A DNA stretch of 64,000 nucleotides, from contig JADANN010000466.1 in NCBI GenBank assembly GCA_018806985.1, positions 1,054,001 to 1,118,000 of the forward strand. Reading direction: 5' to 3'. The stretch's first letter is position 1; each line of letters begins with the position of its first letter. Positions 1 through 10,983 of the stretch are shown here, one piece after another. A program made the position numbers and the translations under genes. Source of the stretch: Angiostrongylus vasorum (lineage: Eukaryota; Nematoda; Chromadorea; Rhabditida; Metastrongylidae). A model generated the notes under the pieces. That model did not search any database. It was not told the origin of the DNA and saw only the letters and a list, made by a program, of their open reading frames with translations.

Positions 1-413
1 TGGAAATAGGACACATAAGAAAATACTGATCCGATATGACAATAGGTCAATAAAAAATGCTTAATTTCTGTAACAGTTACTTTTCAGAAGTTGTCTTTTA
101 GAGAAGTTACTGTTCAGTTCTAAATGATTTTTGTTGACGTCCATCACTGTTATTATTCAGATGTGGTGATTCGTGAAGCCGACTGCGTATAATCCGTCTA
201 TCCAAACGAATAGCTTGCAAATGGGCTGTCTACTACTCGTTAATCTTAATTTTGCTTGTGAAACAATGTATGTAATTCATTGAAAGCATGGAACTGAGCT
301 CAATAATCTAACAGATTTCCAATCATTTTTGTTCCATCTGTAGAAGTCAAAACCTTCAGCGAATGGTTCACTTTCTCATTTCTCTAAGACTAGGACAACA
401 TCGGGGAGAGACA
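1..413. other. No recognisable gene
   Basis: AT-rich sequence. I see no exon with matched splice sites and no repeat shared with the rest of the window. It lies downstream of the chemoreceptor gene on the minus strand. Confidence 0.5.
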
Positions 414-613
414 CCGCAGTGGTTTGTGATGTCGTCGATCAGGAAGTAAAGGCGCTAGCTAGTACGATCCTCGACCCAACGCTCTCCTCCAAATCACGTG
501 GGAACGCCTTAGCACGGCTATCTCCAAGAGAATCAAAGAGAATTGACGCGACATTCATAAGATCTTTTACGACATTAATAAAGAAGATGAAATCCTCAAG
601 CAGCTGCTGAAAC

Positions 614-625
614 AATAGGCGAAGT
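614..625. repeat. Target-site duplication, left copy
   Basis: The 12 bases aataggcgaagt recur exactly at 979-990, on the other side of the inserted SINE3 dimer. This is the signature of a staggered-nick, reverse-transcription type insertion. Confidence 0.75.
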
Positions 626-978
626 ATAACTTCAACGAAGCTGAGATATTTGCAAAGACTCTGGACCGCAGGTGCCTATGGTGGGGAACGAACGCGCTAT
701 TGTCCTTTCCGGGGAGTAATGCGTTCACCACCACACCATGTGGGTCCTTCATTTCGCCTGTCGCTCAGCTAGTTCTATCGATCTTTTGCCGTCAGCAATC
801 ACCCGTCAACATGGTGTGGTGGTGAACCGTTACTCCCCGGAAAGGACAATAGCGCGTTCGTTCCCCACCATAAGCACCTGCGGTCCAGAGTTTTGCAAAT
901 ATCTCAGCTTCATTGAAGTTACATTTCGCAATATACCCTGCCATTAAAAAGAGTAGGCAGTAAAATAAAAAAGGTTAA
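626..978. mobile_element. SINE3 inverted dimer nested in SINE2
   Basis: Left arm (626 to about 811) is an antisense SINE3. Right arm (about 812-978) is a sense SINE3 ending in the usual tail ccctgccattaaaaagagtaggcag followed by A-rich DNA. The arms pair over roughly 160 bp, so a transcript would form a long hairpin. The left arm stops short of the last ~50 nt of the tail. The unit is bounded by a perfect 12-bp direct repeat, so the dimer appears to have inserted as one piece. Confidence 0.75.
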
Positions 979-990
979 AATAGGCGAAGT
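979..990. repeat. Target-site duplication, right copy
   Basis: Exact repeat of 614-625. Confidence 0.75.
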
Positions 991-1682
991 GTTCGAAAAC
1001 CATTTTGGACGACGAATGCGAGAAAAACGAATCGAATTCGAGAAGTGCTGGGATTCGTGCAGTAGGTGTGATGACGGGTCATGTAAAATCTGAAAAAAAG
1101 AATAGGGCAACATTGCCGTCTACATTATGTTAGACGTGCAGAATCACCAATCAGTTTAAAGGTGGTTGCGAAATTTTCACACTTAGCCTCCTGTGTAAGC
1201 TGGATAGTTGTTATATTCATTCCTACGGAGATCTTTACAGGACTCCCACCAGTTGTAATAGAAAGTACGCATGACAAGTGAACCAGGACAAAACGCCTTA
1301 CAGAAAGACAGAGAAGCCAGTGAGTTAGTGCAGTTCGTGCTACCAGCACAAGTCAAACAGTACTTCTCAGCTTGGAAGATCAATTACTGTAAAGTTCGAG
1401 GGAGATTGAATTCGGCAGTAATCATTCCTTGGAAGATATATTATGCTTTCAATTTCATTAAGCTTCGTTTAAATGACTAAATGCATATTTGGCCTACGAA
1501 TTGACTTCTGGTGTATCAAAGTAGTGTTTTTAACCTTCTAGATGAGCCTCAGTACTCCTATCCCAAAGGAATGAAGGAAGCTGCTTGATTTATTTGCAGC
1601 ACGGCATTAAACCAATGACCACTTTCTATTACTGGCCACTTTGGCCACTGAACTGTAACCCTCAAATGCCCGGTAAGCTTAT

Positions 1683-4600
1683 TTAAATTCTCACTTTCTG
1701 ATTGAATCGGTCGTTCATTCGTTTAATGGTCACTGGTAGCAACAACGAGAATGTCGGCAACAACATACTACCTGCAAAACAGAGATTTTCGCTATGAAGA
1801 ACGCAACAGAAATCCGAAATTTTTTGGAACACTCACCATCAACTAGCGCAAAATATACAGGTTTGGAGAAAATGTAGTTCAAATATAGTATAGTGCACAG
1901 AATTATGAGGAAAACAGATGTGAATACGCAACTTACATAGCAAAACGGTGTCACGATAGTGATTGTTCTGAAATGGCGAATATGTAGTTCTTCAAATAAC
2001 TTCGGTTTGTACAATTATACAAGATGTTTATAGATACGTAATAGTTTCGAAAGATAATAGATCGAGAATTAATGCCAAAGATGAGTATGTATGCTTGGAT
2101 ACTTGGACCGCCGGTCTTCACCGGTTGTGCGCTCCCCAGCACATCCTCCATTTTTCGCAGTTTGCTGGTTTAGCCACCGTGGTTCCCTGGAATCTTGAGA
2201 ACAGCTTGGCCAAAAGTTTTCCCCAGGTCATCACCACCACAAGCAGTTGCCGCTCTTTTGCGTATCAGAGGATGATTTGCCACCGTGCCACTAGTTTGGT
2301 ACCAGGACGGTGGTGGATCTTCGTATTGGTTTACTCTTAGCTGGGCTTCCTGATGGAAACGTCAGACTACTCAACTTGGGAGAGCTTGCTGGTAAGATGA
2401 ATCCTCCCTACTGTACAGCGCAGCCCGACACCCAGGAATACCTCCTACTTACGATGAGGCGGTAAACCGTTTGGATGGATGAGTACGTATGTTTCTGAAA
2501 GCAAAGCATACGGTGTCTACATTGAATGCTATTTGATTTTAATCCATACCTTCGCAAAAGTGCAACAGTCTTCTTTTTTTCTTTGCAATTTTTCTGTTGT
2601 TAACATCTACGGACATTCTAGCATTCGTCTTTGGAGATATTAACGCCGTACCCTACTTTAAAGGGGGATAAGAAAACTCAGTTAGCACTCAGTATCTAAA
2701 TGTGATGAAACAAAAAGCTCCCCTACTTGCACAAAGATCCCTACTTGATCGCTGCTTTATGTTTACAGGAAAGAAAATCCTATCAGTGATCGATGTGTGA
2801 TCTCATTATGGGACGGTTTGCTGGGCTGACTAATTTCGAAAGGGTCGTGTGTCTTTACGAATGTTATTTTTCGGCTTAACAAAACACTAAGTAGGAGTGT
2901 ATCTGTGGTTGAATATGAAAGATGTCATTTACCACAAAAGCACTAAACTCATTGCCGTCTTAAAGTTTTCGACAGTACGTCAATTAGTTCTACCGATTTC
3001 TCTAAACCTGTCTTTGCAAGCAATGTTTTACAGTTGTGCTTATTTCGTTAGAAATGAGATAAGGATAAGTGGGACCTTATTCTTCTCGCTGGAGCAATCG
3101 TTTATGGACACAGTTTTTTTCTCCACACCTCTCCCAAAGAGCTACTGTTTCGTAGCCATTGGAAATGGCCATTTTCCATGCCAATTTCACGGATTCTTCC
3201 TTCTGTGCTCTTTCTGTGAACATTGGTGGCTTTTCGAAGCATATTTCTCACAAGCGCCCTTTTTTGTCTGTGAGGGATGAGAGGAGAAGCAATGAACCAG
3301 TGTGTGTGTTTTTAGTACTTTGCTTTCGGTACCATTTTGTGATGCACCCATTTTGGGATAGGTTAATTTGAATGCTCAGGAATGGAAGCGAGTTCTCCTT
3401 CGGCTTTTCTTGAGTGTGTACTCTGACTGTTCATTCAATAACTCAAAGCATTTGTCCATCTCCTCTTGTGTGAAGCAGATTATAAAAACTCGAGCGTCTC
3501 CCTAATCAGTGAGCTTGAACTTAAACGAAATATTCCGCCAGACGCATAAAGGAAACAGAGACATTAACGGAAAGATTTTGAAGCAGAAGCCATCTTCCTC
3601 GCATAGGAAGATGATATCTACTTAAACCCTAAAAAAGAAAAAGAGGTAAAGAAAACTGAAACTGTAGTATAAATTAGCTCCAATATAGTATTACCTCAAG
3701 TTTTCCTCGATGTTGTAACGTTCTCGGAGATTTGGATTGAGTTTTTGTTGGGTTAACTTCATCTGAAACTTGCATTAGTAAAATCGGAAAGTATAAACTG
3801 CGGACTATCGGATACTTTTCATTCGTTTTCGGTTTTACGTCACCACTTATATTAACTGATAAAGAAGATTTCTTTCGCGTAGGCTACGTTAGGTGGACTT
3901 AGCGCGTTGCACATAATATATTTCCTTTTCAACGATTCATTGCCAAAAAGCACTTTTTTGGCACGATCGTTGTATCGAGGTGATAAATTCTTCCAGTATA
4001 GATAGCTGAGTTTGCTCTGCTCGTTGCGAGATCGAACCAGGAAGGTCAGGGGGAATACTGAACTCCAACGCTACCACCGCGTCATTCACGTCACTATCGC
4101 ATAATATGTTGTATTCTGATCAATGGTTTTTTGAATAACAGAAAATATTCTTAACGCATTCCCATCAACAATGTAATTCTTTGATGAAACAAGTACGTTC
4201 CGATGGGTTTGATCTTATTCCATCATTTTGGTACTACGTATTTACCGATATTAGTTTAATCGTTATATTTTGTGGAATACTTACCTCATTGACATAGCGC
4301 AATATTTTTAGGATAATAACGGCTGAAATTTGTAGCGTAATCAGCACAATAATAGGCACTACTGTTACCAATGGTTCATCAGGTGATGTAGTAATACAGT
4401 AGTAGATGGGAAGTTTTGGATTCCTCGTCACTTTTCTGTACATCATCGCAAAGAGGGAGACAGCGAGAAAAGACTAAATAAATGCCGTTTATTTTCGTTT
4501 TCAAAATATGCCATCCATATCTCAATCACTTATGATCTTGTTAATCATTCAGTAACTCAAATAATTAACGGTAAAGACCGTTTCAGCTTCTGTCACACAA

Positions 4601-6853
4601 CATTACTGCTCAGTGGGCTTCGCTCGCTTGAGAGCGACGATCCCAATTTTGGTGGAAACCCTTTAATTTCTACTCTTTTGGGCAAGACAGTTAGTGATGG
4701 AATTCGCGAACAAATTCTCGTCCAGTTCATTGAATTGCATCTATCATCCATGAAGGTCATTAGATTTGCATGTGGATTTGGCTGCTACTTTAGGTTTTTT
4801 TTCTTCATATTTATAGTTAAATGTTAACTGAGTTGATTCTCCCTAGAATACTGGGGTAGCTGTGCGAAAATGTTACCAGGTGTTCGCCCCAGGCAACTGT
4901 TGCAGTTTTAGGATGGGAGCTTTTCTAGACAGATTTGGTGCCGACTACTGTGCCATCAGATGGGTTCCCTATATAAATACGTATACATATATACAAAAGG
5001 ATAAATAAGGCATAAAGCTGGAGTTAGAATATTATGTCTCAACTTGCGGATGTAGAAAAAATGAGTTCATTTGTAACTCAATAAATGAAACATACTTGCA
5101 TAATTATTAAGAAGTAGCCGATCGTTCTGTTAGATTCATAGATTGTTGCCTTATAAGTAGAAATAAGCCTCTCAAAGGCGATCGTAAATGTGGCCCTAAA
5201 AATCCCAAATGAAGACGCCGTAATGTTTTCCTGTTAAACACAGTCAACTATTAGCCATCAAGCCTATTTATTCCACTGATTAGAATATTTCTTAGACGTG
5301 CCTGTTAAATATTATGGACACTTCATACAGTACTACTGTCACTTACAGTCTCATCAGCAAGTACGTAAGTAATGCTTCCACTCGTACTTTACGAGCGCTA
5401 TAGCTCAGTGGTTGTGGGATTTATTCGCTTGAAGTCCTTAACATGACGGTCTTTGATTTAACCACTTAGGTTGAAAGGTTGTTCACGGGTAACTTATTTG
5501 CACTGCTGGAGGAGATGCTGAAGATGGCTCTAGTTATTTCCGTACATTTGCTATTTATTTGATCATAAATTTAAATTTAAACTGATTATAGGCTTTTGCT
5601 CGAATCGATTTGCAGATACTCTCCGCGTGAAAATAAGCACACCTCCATGCACATGTGAATGAGAACGATATTAACTGTCGGTCGTATTTATCACTATGAC
5701 AAAGTACAGAGAAGGTTTGAAAGATCTAGGCAGGCTCATTGAGCACTCATAGGCTTGCTCAACCAAGTTTCACACTGATCTCCATCCAACTTAGATTGGA
5801 GCGCTAGCTTGGTGAATTCTAGAGTCCACCAATGAGTGCCAGTCGCAACGATATGCACGTGGTAAGTGGGTTGCCATAAGCAACTGTCTATAACACCTCG
5901 CATACTGTAAAGAATACAAGACATAAATTCAATAAGTTTTAAACTGACGTGCATGCGAAAAATATTGAAAAAGTTGACTGGTCCACGCATTAGGGAGACA
6001 ACGTGTCTCCGAAGGACGAGTTGTACTACAGTTGTTTGAATATGGTAGATGAAAATTTATTAGGTCGATACCATGAAGAGCTACTCTGAAAAAAGGAAAC
6101 AGCAATGTCTTCAAAAGTAAGCAATTCAGTGTCCTTTTTATTTATCTTTTCGCCCTTTTCCCTATTGGCCTGCAGTGCTCCTATGAACACGAACAAAGAA
6201 AGTGCTTAAAAAACCGATGGAATGTCTCAGTTAAAAGATGGGAAAAATTCTTAAGGGTAAACCGAATGCACATTTTGCCTATACTTGTGGTGATCTGCCC
6301 ATGTATAAGTCTTGTGCTTTTATCTCTCAAGGCAATATGATAATAAATTATCGAATCCAGAAGAATGAAGGATTCGTGTGACCAGGAAGTGGGATCCGAC
6401 GAAGGGACTACGTGTGCACGTCAAGACACCATTAAGAACCGCACTATACGTCTCGCGATAGTGTAGTCGAAAAAATTGGCGGTCTCGGAGGATGAAAACA
6501 CTGACTAGGTAGATCGGTAGGCTTCCACAAGTCAGTTAGACAAAATATGCACTCAGCCACCTCCACCTCCTAACAAAACAAGTAAAAGTTGGAAAGTAGT
6601 GACTGAGAGGAAATCAGGCGATGAGAAGCTAAACAAACCGTGTCATGGAGTGTAATATTAGCGCAAGCAGGAATACGAGTAGAACAGCTTTTGTATTGTG
6701 ATGAATAAGATTCATTCCGAAGACGCTTCGAACTGTTATCAACAATAACGGCAATGATACTAAAGAAATCGTTGTCTGAATGAAGAGCACAGACAAAAGC
6801 ACAGGAGACGTGGAAACTGTGTGCATCAAATCACAGTTGAATGATTGCTCCAT
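1683..6853 (-). CDS. Srab-type seven-transmembrane chemoreceptor, seven exons
   Basis: Predicted nematode chemosensory GPCR, about 310 aa, acting in the membrane of sensory neurons. Exons on the minus strand: 6853-6639, 6085-5979, 5230-5096, 4473-4285, 3762-3695, 1967-1837, 1771-1683 (TAA at 1685-1683). Exon 1 starts at ATG 6853 and holds NCDLMHTVSTSP, TM1 and TM2 with a FH.N-like IHHNTK. Exon 2 has LHGIDLINF and two cysteines. Exon 3 has the family signature FERLISTYKATIYE. Exon 4 has PIYYCITTSP and TM5. Exon 5 has RERYNIEENL. Exons 6-7 hold TM6 and TM7. Junction phases agree everywhere except exon 2 to 3: exon 2 is one base too long, and SLMRGP lies one frame off. The donor there is also weak (gtcaac). 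That means a pseudogene, a recent allele defect, or a sequencing indel. Family known; ligand unknown. Confidence 0.82.
2085..2480 (-). mobile_element. Family D repeat in a chemoreceptor intron
   Basis: About 390 bp matching, on the opposite strand, the copy at 24765-25165; also similar to 19595-19985. It begins with tacttggatacttgga and ends with gaggcggtaaaccgtttgg. Read in the sense of the 24.8-kb copy it ends in a ccaagtatccaagta-like tail, as expected of a retroposed non-autonomous element. No coding capacity is evident. It lies in the intron between exons 5 and 6. Confidence 0.7.
2895..3490 (-). pseudogene. Decayed Penelope-like element fragment
   Basis: The plus-strand text at 3140-3480 aligns with 27990-28335, the antisense of the PLE reverse transcriptase tail. 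Shared words include gtagccattggaaatgg, gctttcggtaccattttgtgatg (diverged) and ttcaataactcaaagcatttgtccatctcctc. No intact frame remains. It belongs to an older PLE lineage than the 27-31 kb pair, and sits in the same chemoreceptor intron as the family D copy. Confidence 0.72.
4730..4970 (-). mobile_element. Degenerate SINE2 fragment
   Basis: Weak but ordered similarity to antisense SINE2: ggctgctactttagg, then gagttgattctccc, then a degraded 'agacagatttggtgcc' segment. It lies in the chemoreceptor intron between exons 3 and 4. Confidence 0.4.
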
Positions 6854-6899
6854 CAGAACCACAGCAAGAAATTCCGGGTTCTGAAACTAAAAAAAGTCT

Positions 6900-7095
6900 C
6901 ACTCGCAACATCACGGCTCTGAGGAAGGCGAAATCGCCGAAACGTCAGCCAATAACCAACAACAACAGAAGCAACAACGACAACAACAACAACGACAATT
7001 TACACCAACCTCGCATAAGTTCAACAAGATCAGTCATGGAAACACATGGATAAATATATCGATTACTTATGCTGAGGTTTATAGAAGGTTGGTCT
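6900..7095 (+). repeat. PLE 3'-end fragment with hammerhead motif
   Basis: Contains a hammerhead-like motif followed by a CAA-rich stretch (ccaacaacaacagaagcaac). The block continues with tcaacaagatcagt, then aaatatatcgattac, then gaggtttatagaa. The same series recurs at 21990-22140, so this is a repeat and not unique promoter DNA. It lies directly upstream of the chemoreceptor start codon. Confidence 0.6.
6915..6950 (+). ncRNA. Small hammerhead ribozyme-like motif (copy 1)
   Basis: Thirty-six nucleotides that fit the small PLE-associated hammerhead. Stem I is ggct (6915-6918) with agcc (6947-6950). The core CTGAGGA is at 6919-6925. Stem II is ggcga/tcgcc with a two-A loop. Then comes GAAAC followed by GTC, giving the cleavage triplet with almost no stem III; such variants are known to work as dimers. 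All pairs are intact. One extra A follows CTGANGA, as in the other copies here. It lies 62 bp upstream of, and opposite to, the chemoreceptor ATG. Confidence 0.68.
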
Positions 7096-7139
7096 TCTGA
7101 GCTAAAAAATTCATAGGATTGAAGTGTAATAACCAGTTA

Positions 7140-7530
7140 TAAACACTATATCTATAACCTCTACAATGCTGAGATATTTGCAAAACTCCGGACCGCAGGT
7201 GTCTGCGGTGGGGAACGAACGCGCTATTGTCCTTTCCGGGGCCTAACGCGTTCACCACCACACCAAGCGGGTCTCTCGTTTCGCCTGTCTCTCAGCTAGT
7301 CCTATCGATCTTTTGCCATCAGCAATCACTCGTCAATGGGATTGATCTGGGGAGCCCAAATCGGCATTGAACTTGAAGTTAAGCTCTGGCTATAGTTATA
7401 ATCACAATCTTAACCTTTTTTATTTACTGCCTATTCTTTTTAACGGCAGGGTATGTTGCGAAATATGACTACTACAATGGTGAGATATTTGTAAAACTCC
7501 GGACTATATCTATAAATGGAGACCAGGTCT
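7140..7530 (-). mobile_element. SINE3 copy
   Basis: Antisense SINE3: gctgagatatttgcaaaactccgg at the left, then ggtggggaacgaacgcgc (antisense box B region), then gggattgatctgggg, then cgttaccgtt-less leader with ttaacctttttt. A second short piece (gagatatttgtaaaactccggactatatc) follows at 7482-7530. Its end, tatctataaatggagacc, recurs inverted at 62190-62225, marking a subfamily. Confidence 0.7.
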
Positions 7531-7984
7531 ACACCTCGTTGAGAATGCGATGAATGTGAGAATACTAAATCGAATGCAAGCTAGGGATTACGTGATATAA
7601 AAAGTAGTAACTTTCCCACCCACAACACTTCACTTCCTTGTCGTGATGACGAAAGTATTACTGGATTGGAAAACAACAAAGTACGAGCAGGTATCTTAGC
7701 CGACGAGAGTGTCACGCAGCATCGGAACACCTGGACAGTTTCATTTTAGCTAGAGGTGAACTTATGCCAGGTGTTACCGTTTCCATCAAAAAAGTAAAAA
7801 GACAATAAATCCTCTCCAACCTAGCAGGACAGATGAGCTAACATGATTCGTGAAGGCAGAGCGTTGAGTCGAATTCTAGAATCTTGAGAAAAAAAAACAA
7901 AAAAAAACTTCACATTATTATTTTTTCTCTAGCTTTTAGTATTTCACTATATCTTCTTGTGATAACTTTAAGATTGATAAAGTT
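7531..7984. other. No recognisable gene or repeat
   Basis: Low-complexity A-rich patch near 7890. No exon with supporting splice sites was found. Confidence 0.4.
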
Positions 7985-8039
7985 TTGCAAATACCTCAGG
8001 ACCATAGTGGTTGTGTTCCACATTACACTCTGCGGTGAG

Positions 8040-8340
8040 AAATAATAATAGGCAGTAAATAAAAGTTAACATTGTGATTTCGACTACATCCTCAGCTTAA
8101 CGGGGTTCAATGCCAATATATGCTCCTCCAGACCGTTCCCGTTGACGGGTGATTGACTGTTGATGACACAATTAGGTAGAAAAACTAGCTGAAAGAAAGG
8201 CAAAGCAAGAAGCTCAGTGGTGCAGTAGGCAAAGCCCCAAAAAAGCGTAGTCGAGGGTTCCATCTGGGCTAAGGTCGATGCGTTGAAAATATTTCAGCAT
8301 CAAAGTGGTTGTATTCCTCATCATACTTACTTAATACTTA
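8040..8340 (+). mobile_element. Old SINE3 copy with clearer tRNA-like head
   Basis: Leader agttaacattgtgatttcgactac, then a tRNA-like segment ctcagtggtgcagtaggc (box A region) and gagggttccatctggg (box B region), then gaaaatatttcagcatca. The boxes match tRNA consensus better than in the younger SINE3 copies, suggesting a tRNA origin for the family. Confidence 0.55.
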
Positions 8341-8344
8341 ACAG

Positions 8345-8725
8345 TTAATAATGTTCTATCGATCACTGCCATCAGCAATCACCCGTCAACGGGATTGATC
8401 TGGGAAGCCCAAATCGGCATTGAACCCAGTTAAGCTGAGGCTATAGTTATAATCGCATTCTTAACCTTTTTTATTTACTGCGTATTCTTTTTTAATGGCA
8501 GTGATCGACTGAACTAGCTGAGAGACAGGCGAAACGAAGGACCCGCATGGTGTGGTGGTGAACGCGTTCGTCCCCGGAAAGGATAATAGCGCGTTCGTTC
8601 GCCACCGTAGACACTTGCGGTCCGGAGTTTTGCAAATATCTCAGCATTATAGAAGTTATATTTCGCAACATACCCCTGCCATTAAAAAGAATAGGCAATA
8701 AATCAAAAAAAAGGTTAGGACTGGA
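8345..8725. mobile_element. SINE3 inverted dimer, partial left arm
   Basis: Antisense leader (gccatcagcaatcacccgtcaacgg through ttaaccttttttatttactgcg) joined at about 8502 to a sense copy (gaactagctgagagacagg through ccattaaaaagaataggc). The junction sequence ggcagtgatcga matches that of the dimer at 36545-37055, so both descend from one dimeric source element. Confidence 0.65.
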
Positions 8726-8887
8726 AGATATTTTCGCACACTGCAAACTATTATTGTGATGTGTTGTTGTATAATAGTAGTTCAGATATAAATACAACTG
8801 ATCAATTCATGGTCTCAAATAGGTTCAGTGAGAAGGGGCATGAAACAATGTCGCGCCGGTAAAAAGATCACTCTATCACTCTACAAA

Positions 8888-9187
8888 TTAAGATTTTTTT
8901 CCGGGATAAAGTTGATTGCTGGCACAGAGTTCCCCCTCAGTTGGATTCTCCGGATAGTAACTGTCGACCTCCTTTTGCGTCAACTTCAACCGAGATGAGA
9001 TCAGTACATTGTTGCTTGTTAGAGAAGAATTGCCGTTTAATACAATGTGGAGTTGAAGCATTATTAAGCGCCGTTCCAAATGCAAAACTTTAGGGATGGC
9101 ATAAGTAACTTCTAAAGGAAAACAAATATGTATATCGGCTTCAAATCGAAGTACTGTAATTTGCGACGAAATTAGCTTGCCACTCAA
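8888..9187 (-). other. Orphan open frame, function unknown
   Basis: One hundred codons are open, with a possible acceptor (ttttcctttag) inside. The product has no motif I recognise. It overlaps no repeat seen elsewhere in the window. It may be an exon of an unrecognised gene or chance. Confidence 0.2.
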
Positions 9188-9654
9188 ATCATTCAGCTAA
9201 GGATATTTTACGTAGTAACTACTGCAACGAAGAAAAGTAGAAGTATTTGTAAAATTTGCTTCAACTATTAAGTGAGGCGGAGCAGTCTTAGTTGCTATAA
9301 TACTATTTCCTTCGCTGAGTCATTACTTTAATGACATCCAGTGTACTAAACCAGCAGGGCTCCATATGGCTGTTAAGCTCACATCTACAGAATATCAATC
9401 GATGCTCATACTTCTTCATGGAGATCCTTAAAGTAAAATATGACATTCGGCTAGTCCCTAACGCCAGGAAAACCAACTGGGCTACTAGTGGGCTTCATTG
9501 AGGAAAAAACACAGGGTTTGATGTTAGCGCCAGAATTTCATAAAGAGAATGTCTTGTGAGGCAACTTGTTGGATGACAGGACGTTGTGTTAACTTTTTAA
9601 AAGAGTTAAAATATAAATAAACTAGAAAGTAAATAAACAAAAATAAATAGACGC

Positions 9655-9840
9655 TAAAGCATTTTGATTTCGACTATGGCTTCAAATTAAGTGGGTTCAC
9701 TGCCGATTTGTGCAACCCAGATAACTCCCGTTAACAGATACTGGTGGTACCGTTAGAATAAAGGTCTGAACGAGAAAAAAGGAGAACCAAGGGTCTTGGT
9801 TAGTGCGGAGAATAGTACGTGACACTCTGGTAAGGCTAAC
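9655..9840 (+). mobile_element. Old SINE3 copy
   Basis: Leader words gatttcgactatggcttcaa and gtgggttcactgccgattt match the SINE3 leader. A degraded tRNA-like part (ggtcttggttagtgcgg) follows. Confidence 0.45.
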
Positions 9841-10739
9841 GACGAATGCGAAGCTCAACAGAGAAGAGATCCGTAGTTTTGATTATATTTCAGCATCCTT
9901 ACATTGTTTTTATTCTTTCTTTTTACCTCTTCTGTATTCAAATTCTTCAGGAAACATGCCGTGAGTTTTCTCTTTCCATAATGATCAAAATGAAGTGCAA
10001 ATATATGCAAACAGATGCTAGGAGATCAATGCTGTCAAACTATATATGAGTATTACAGTCACAAAATCTCGGCTTACATATTCGCTACGTGATTGAGACT
10101 TCTATGACTCATTTATAACCACGCCGTTCATTAGGAGCAGGATTAGAGCAGTTTTTATACTATATACTATACTACTGTACTTTACACACTTTATACTGTT
10201 TTGATGTTAAATGGCAACTTGTACTGAACAATGATTTTTGAATTGAAGGTGCTAATAAGGTTTATAGGATAATCTAAGTGATTGTTTATTGCTAAAGAAG
10301 GCGACACTGTTTACCATGGCATTGTAGTTAACAATAAAGTCTTTCGTTCGGAGGGAATGCGCGTACGAATTGATGTGAAGTTGTTGTCAAATCTTTGCCT
10401 TACTGATGCTATCGTCATCTTTTTGAAGAGTATCGGTATTAAAGAGATGGTCTTCTGAAGTACAAAAGAGAGGGATGAGGAGAACAGGACTGTACGATAA
10501 CCGGGAAGAAATCCGTTTCGTGAAAAAAATTGCTGTTTGGATGTGAGGAAAAGTACAGTAACTGTTCCTTAAATAGCTTCTTTTTCTATATTACCTTATG
10601 TCTTCCACAATAACTGTTCTATGCGTAATCGTTAAACATCTATTCTCTATTCGCTATGTGCTTGCTGACATAACACCGATTGTTGCATTGTGGATTATCC
10701 GTTGAAAAACAAACTGTTATCAACTGATAATCATATCAA

Positions 10740-10970
10740 CAACAACCGCCCTGTATAAAAGAGCGTCGCCGGGTGTGTTATGCTCATTCGGGATGCTCAC
10801 GCCACATCGAGCAGAGGAACAGCGGTGGAGCATCAGCATGGATCGTCGACTCTGATGAAGATGAAGACATCGAAACGCTAGCCGAATAAACATCTCTATC
10901 AAACTCGTGTAAGTATAAGAACTATTCATCAAATAGTTCCTATTTTCTATATTAGTGTATTTTTTTTTCA
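10740..10970 (+). repeat. PLE 3'-end fragment, second subfamily
   Basis: The block cagcatggatcgtcgactctgatgaag and the following gctagccgaataaac resemble 55925-55985. Both carry a hammerhead motif followed by a similar downstream stretch ending near ttgtaagt. No PLE coding sequence was recognised next to it. Confidence 0.5.
10848..10883 (+). ncRNA. Hammerhead ribozyme-like motif (copy 2)
   Basis: Core CTGATGA at 10852-10858, then stem II gatg/catc around loop aaga, then GAAAC and GCTAGCC. Stem II differs from copy 1 in sequence but still pairs, which is covariation. The cleavage triplet reads GCT instead of GTC and stem I has one mismatch, so activity is doubtful. Confidence 0.5.
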
Positions 10971-10983
10971 CCTGTAACTATCT

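Larger units (their letters stand above)
414..1095 (+). mobile_element. SINE2 copy split by a SINE3 inverted dimer
   Basis: The two outer parts, about 420-625 and 979-1095, align in order with the middle and 3' part of the SINE2 family seen at 25995-26365 (minus) and 38035-38350. Shared words include aaatcctcaagcagc in the left part and gagaagtgctgggat in the right part. The tRNA-like head is degraded here. The interruption is a separate insertion at 626-978 that duplicated 12 bp of SINE2 sequence, so SINE2 was there first. Confidence 0.7.

Noticed and set aside
6958..7000. CAA-rich stretch as a glutamine/asparagine repeat coding region
   Set aside because: The same stretch follows the hammerhead at 21.8 kb in a non-coding PLE end.
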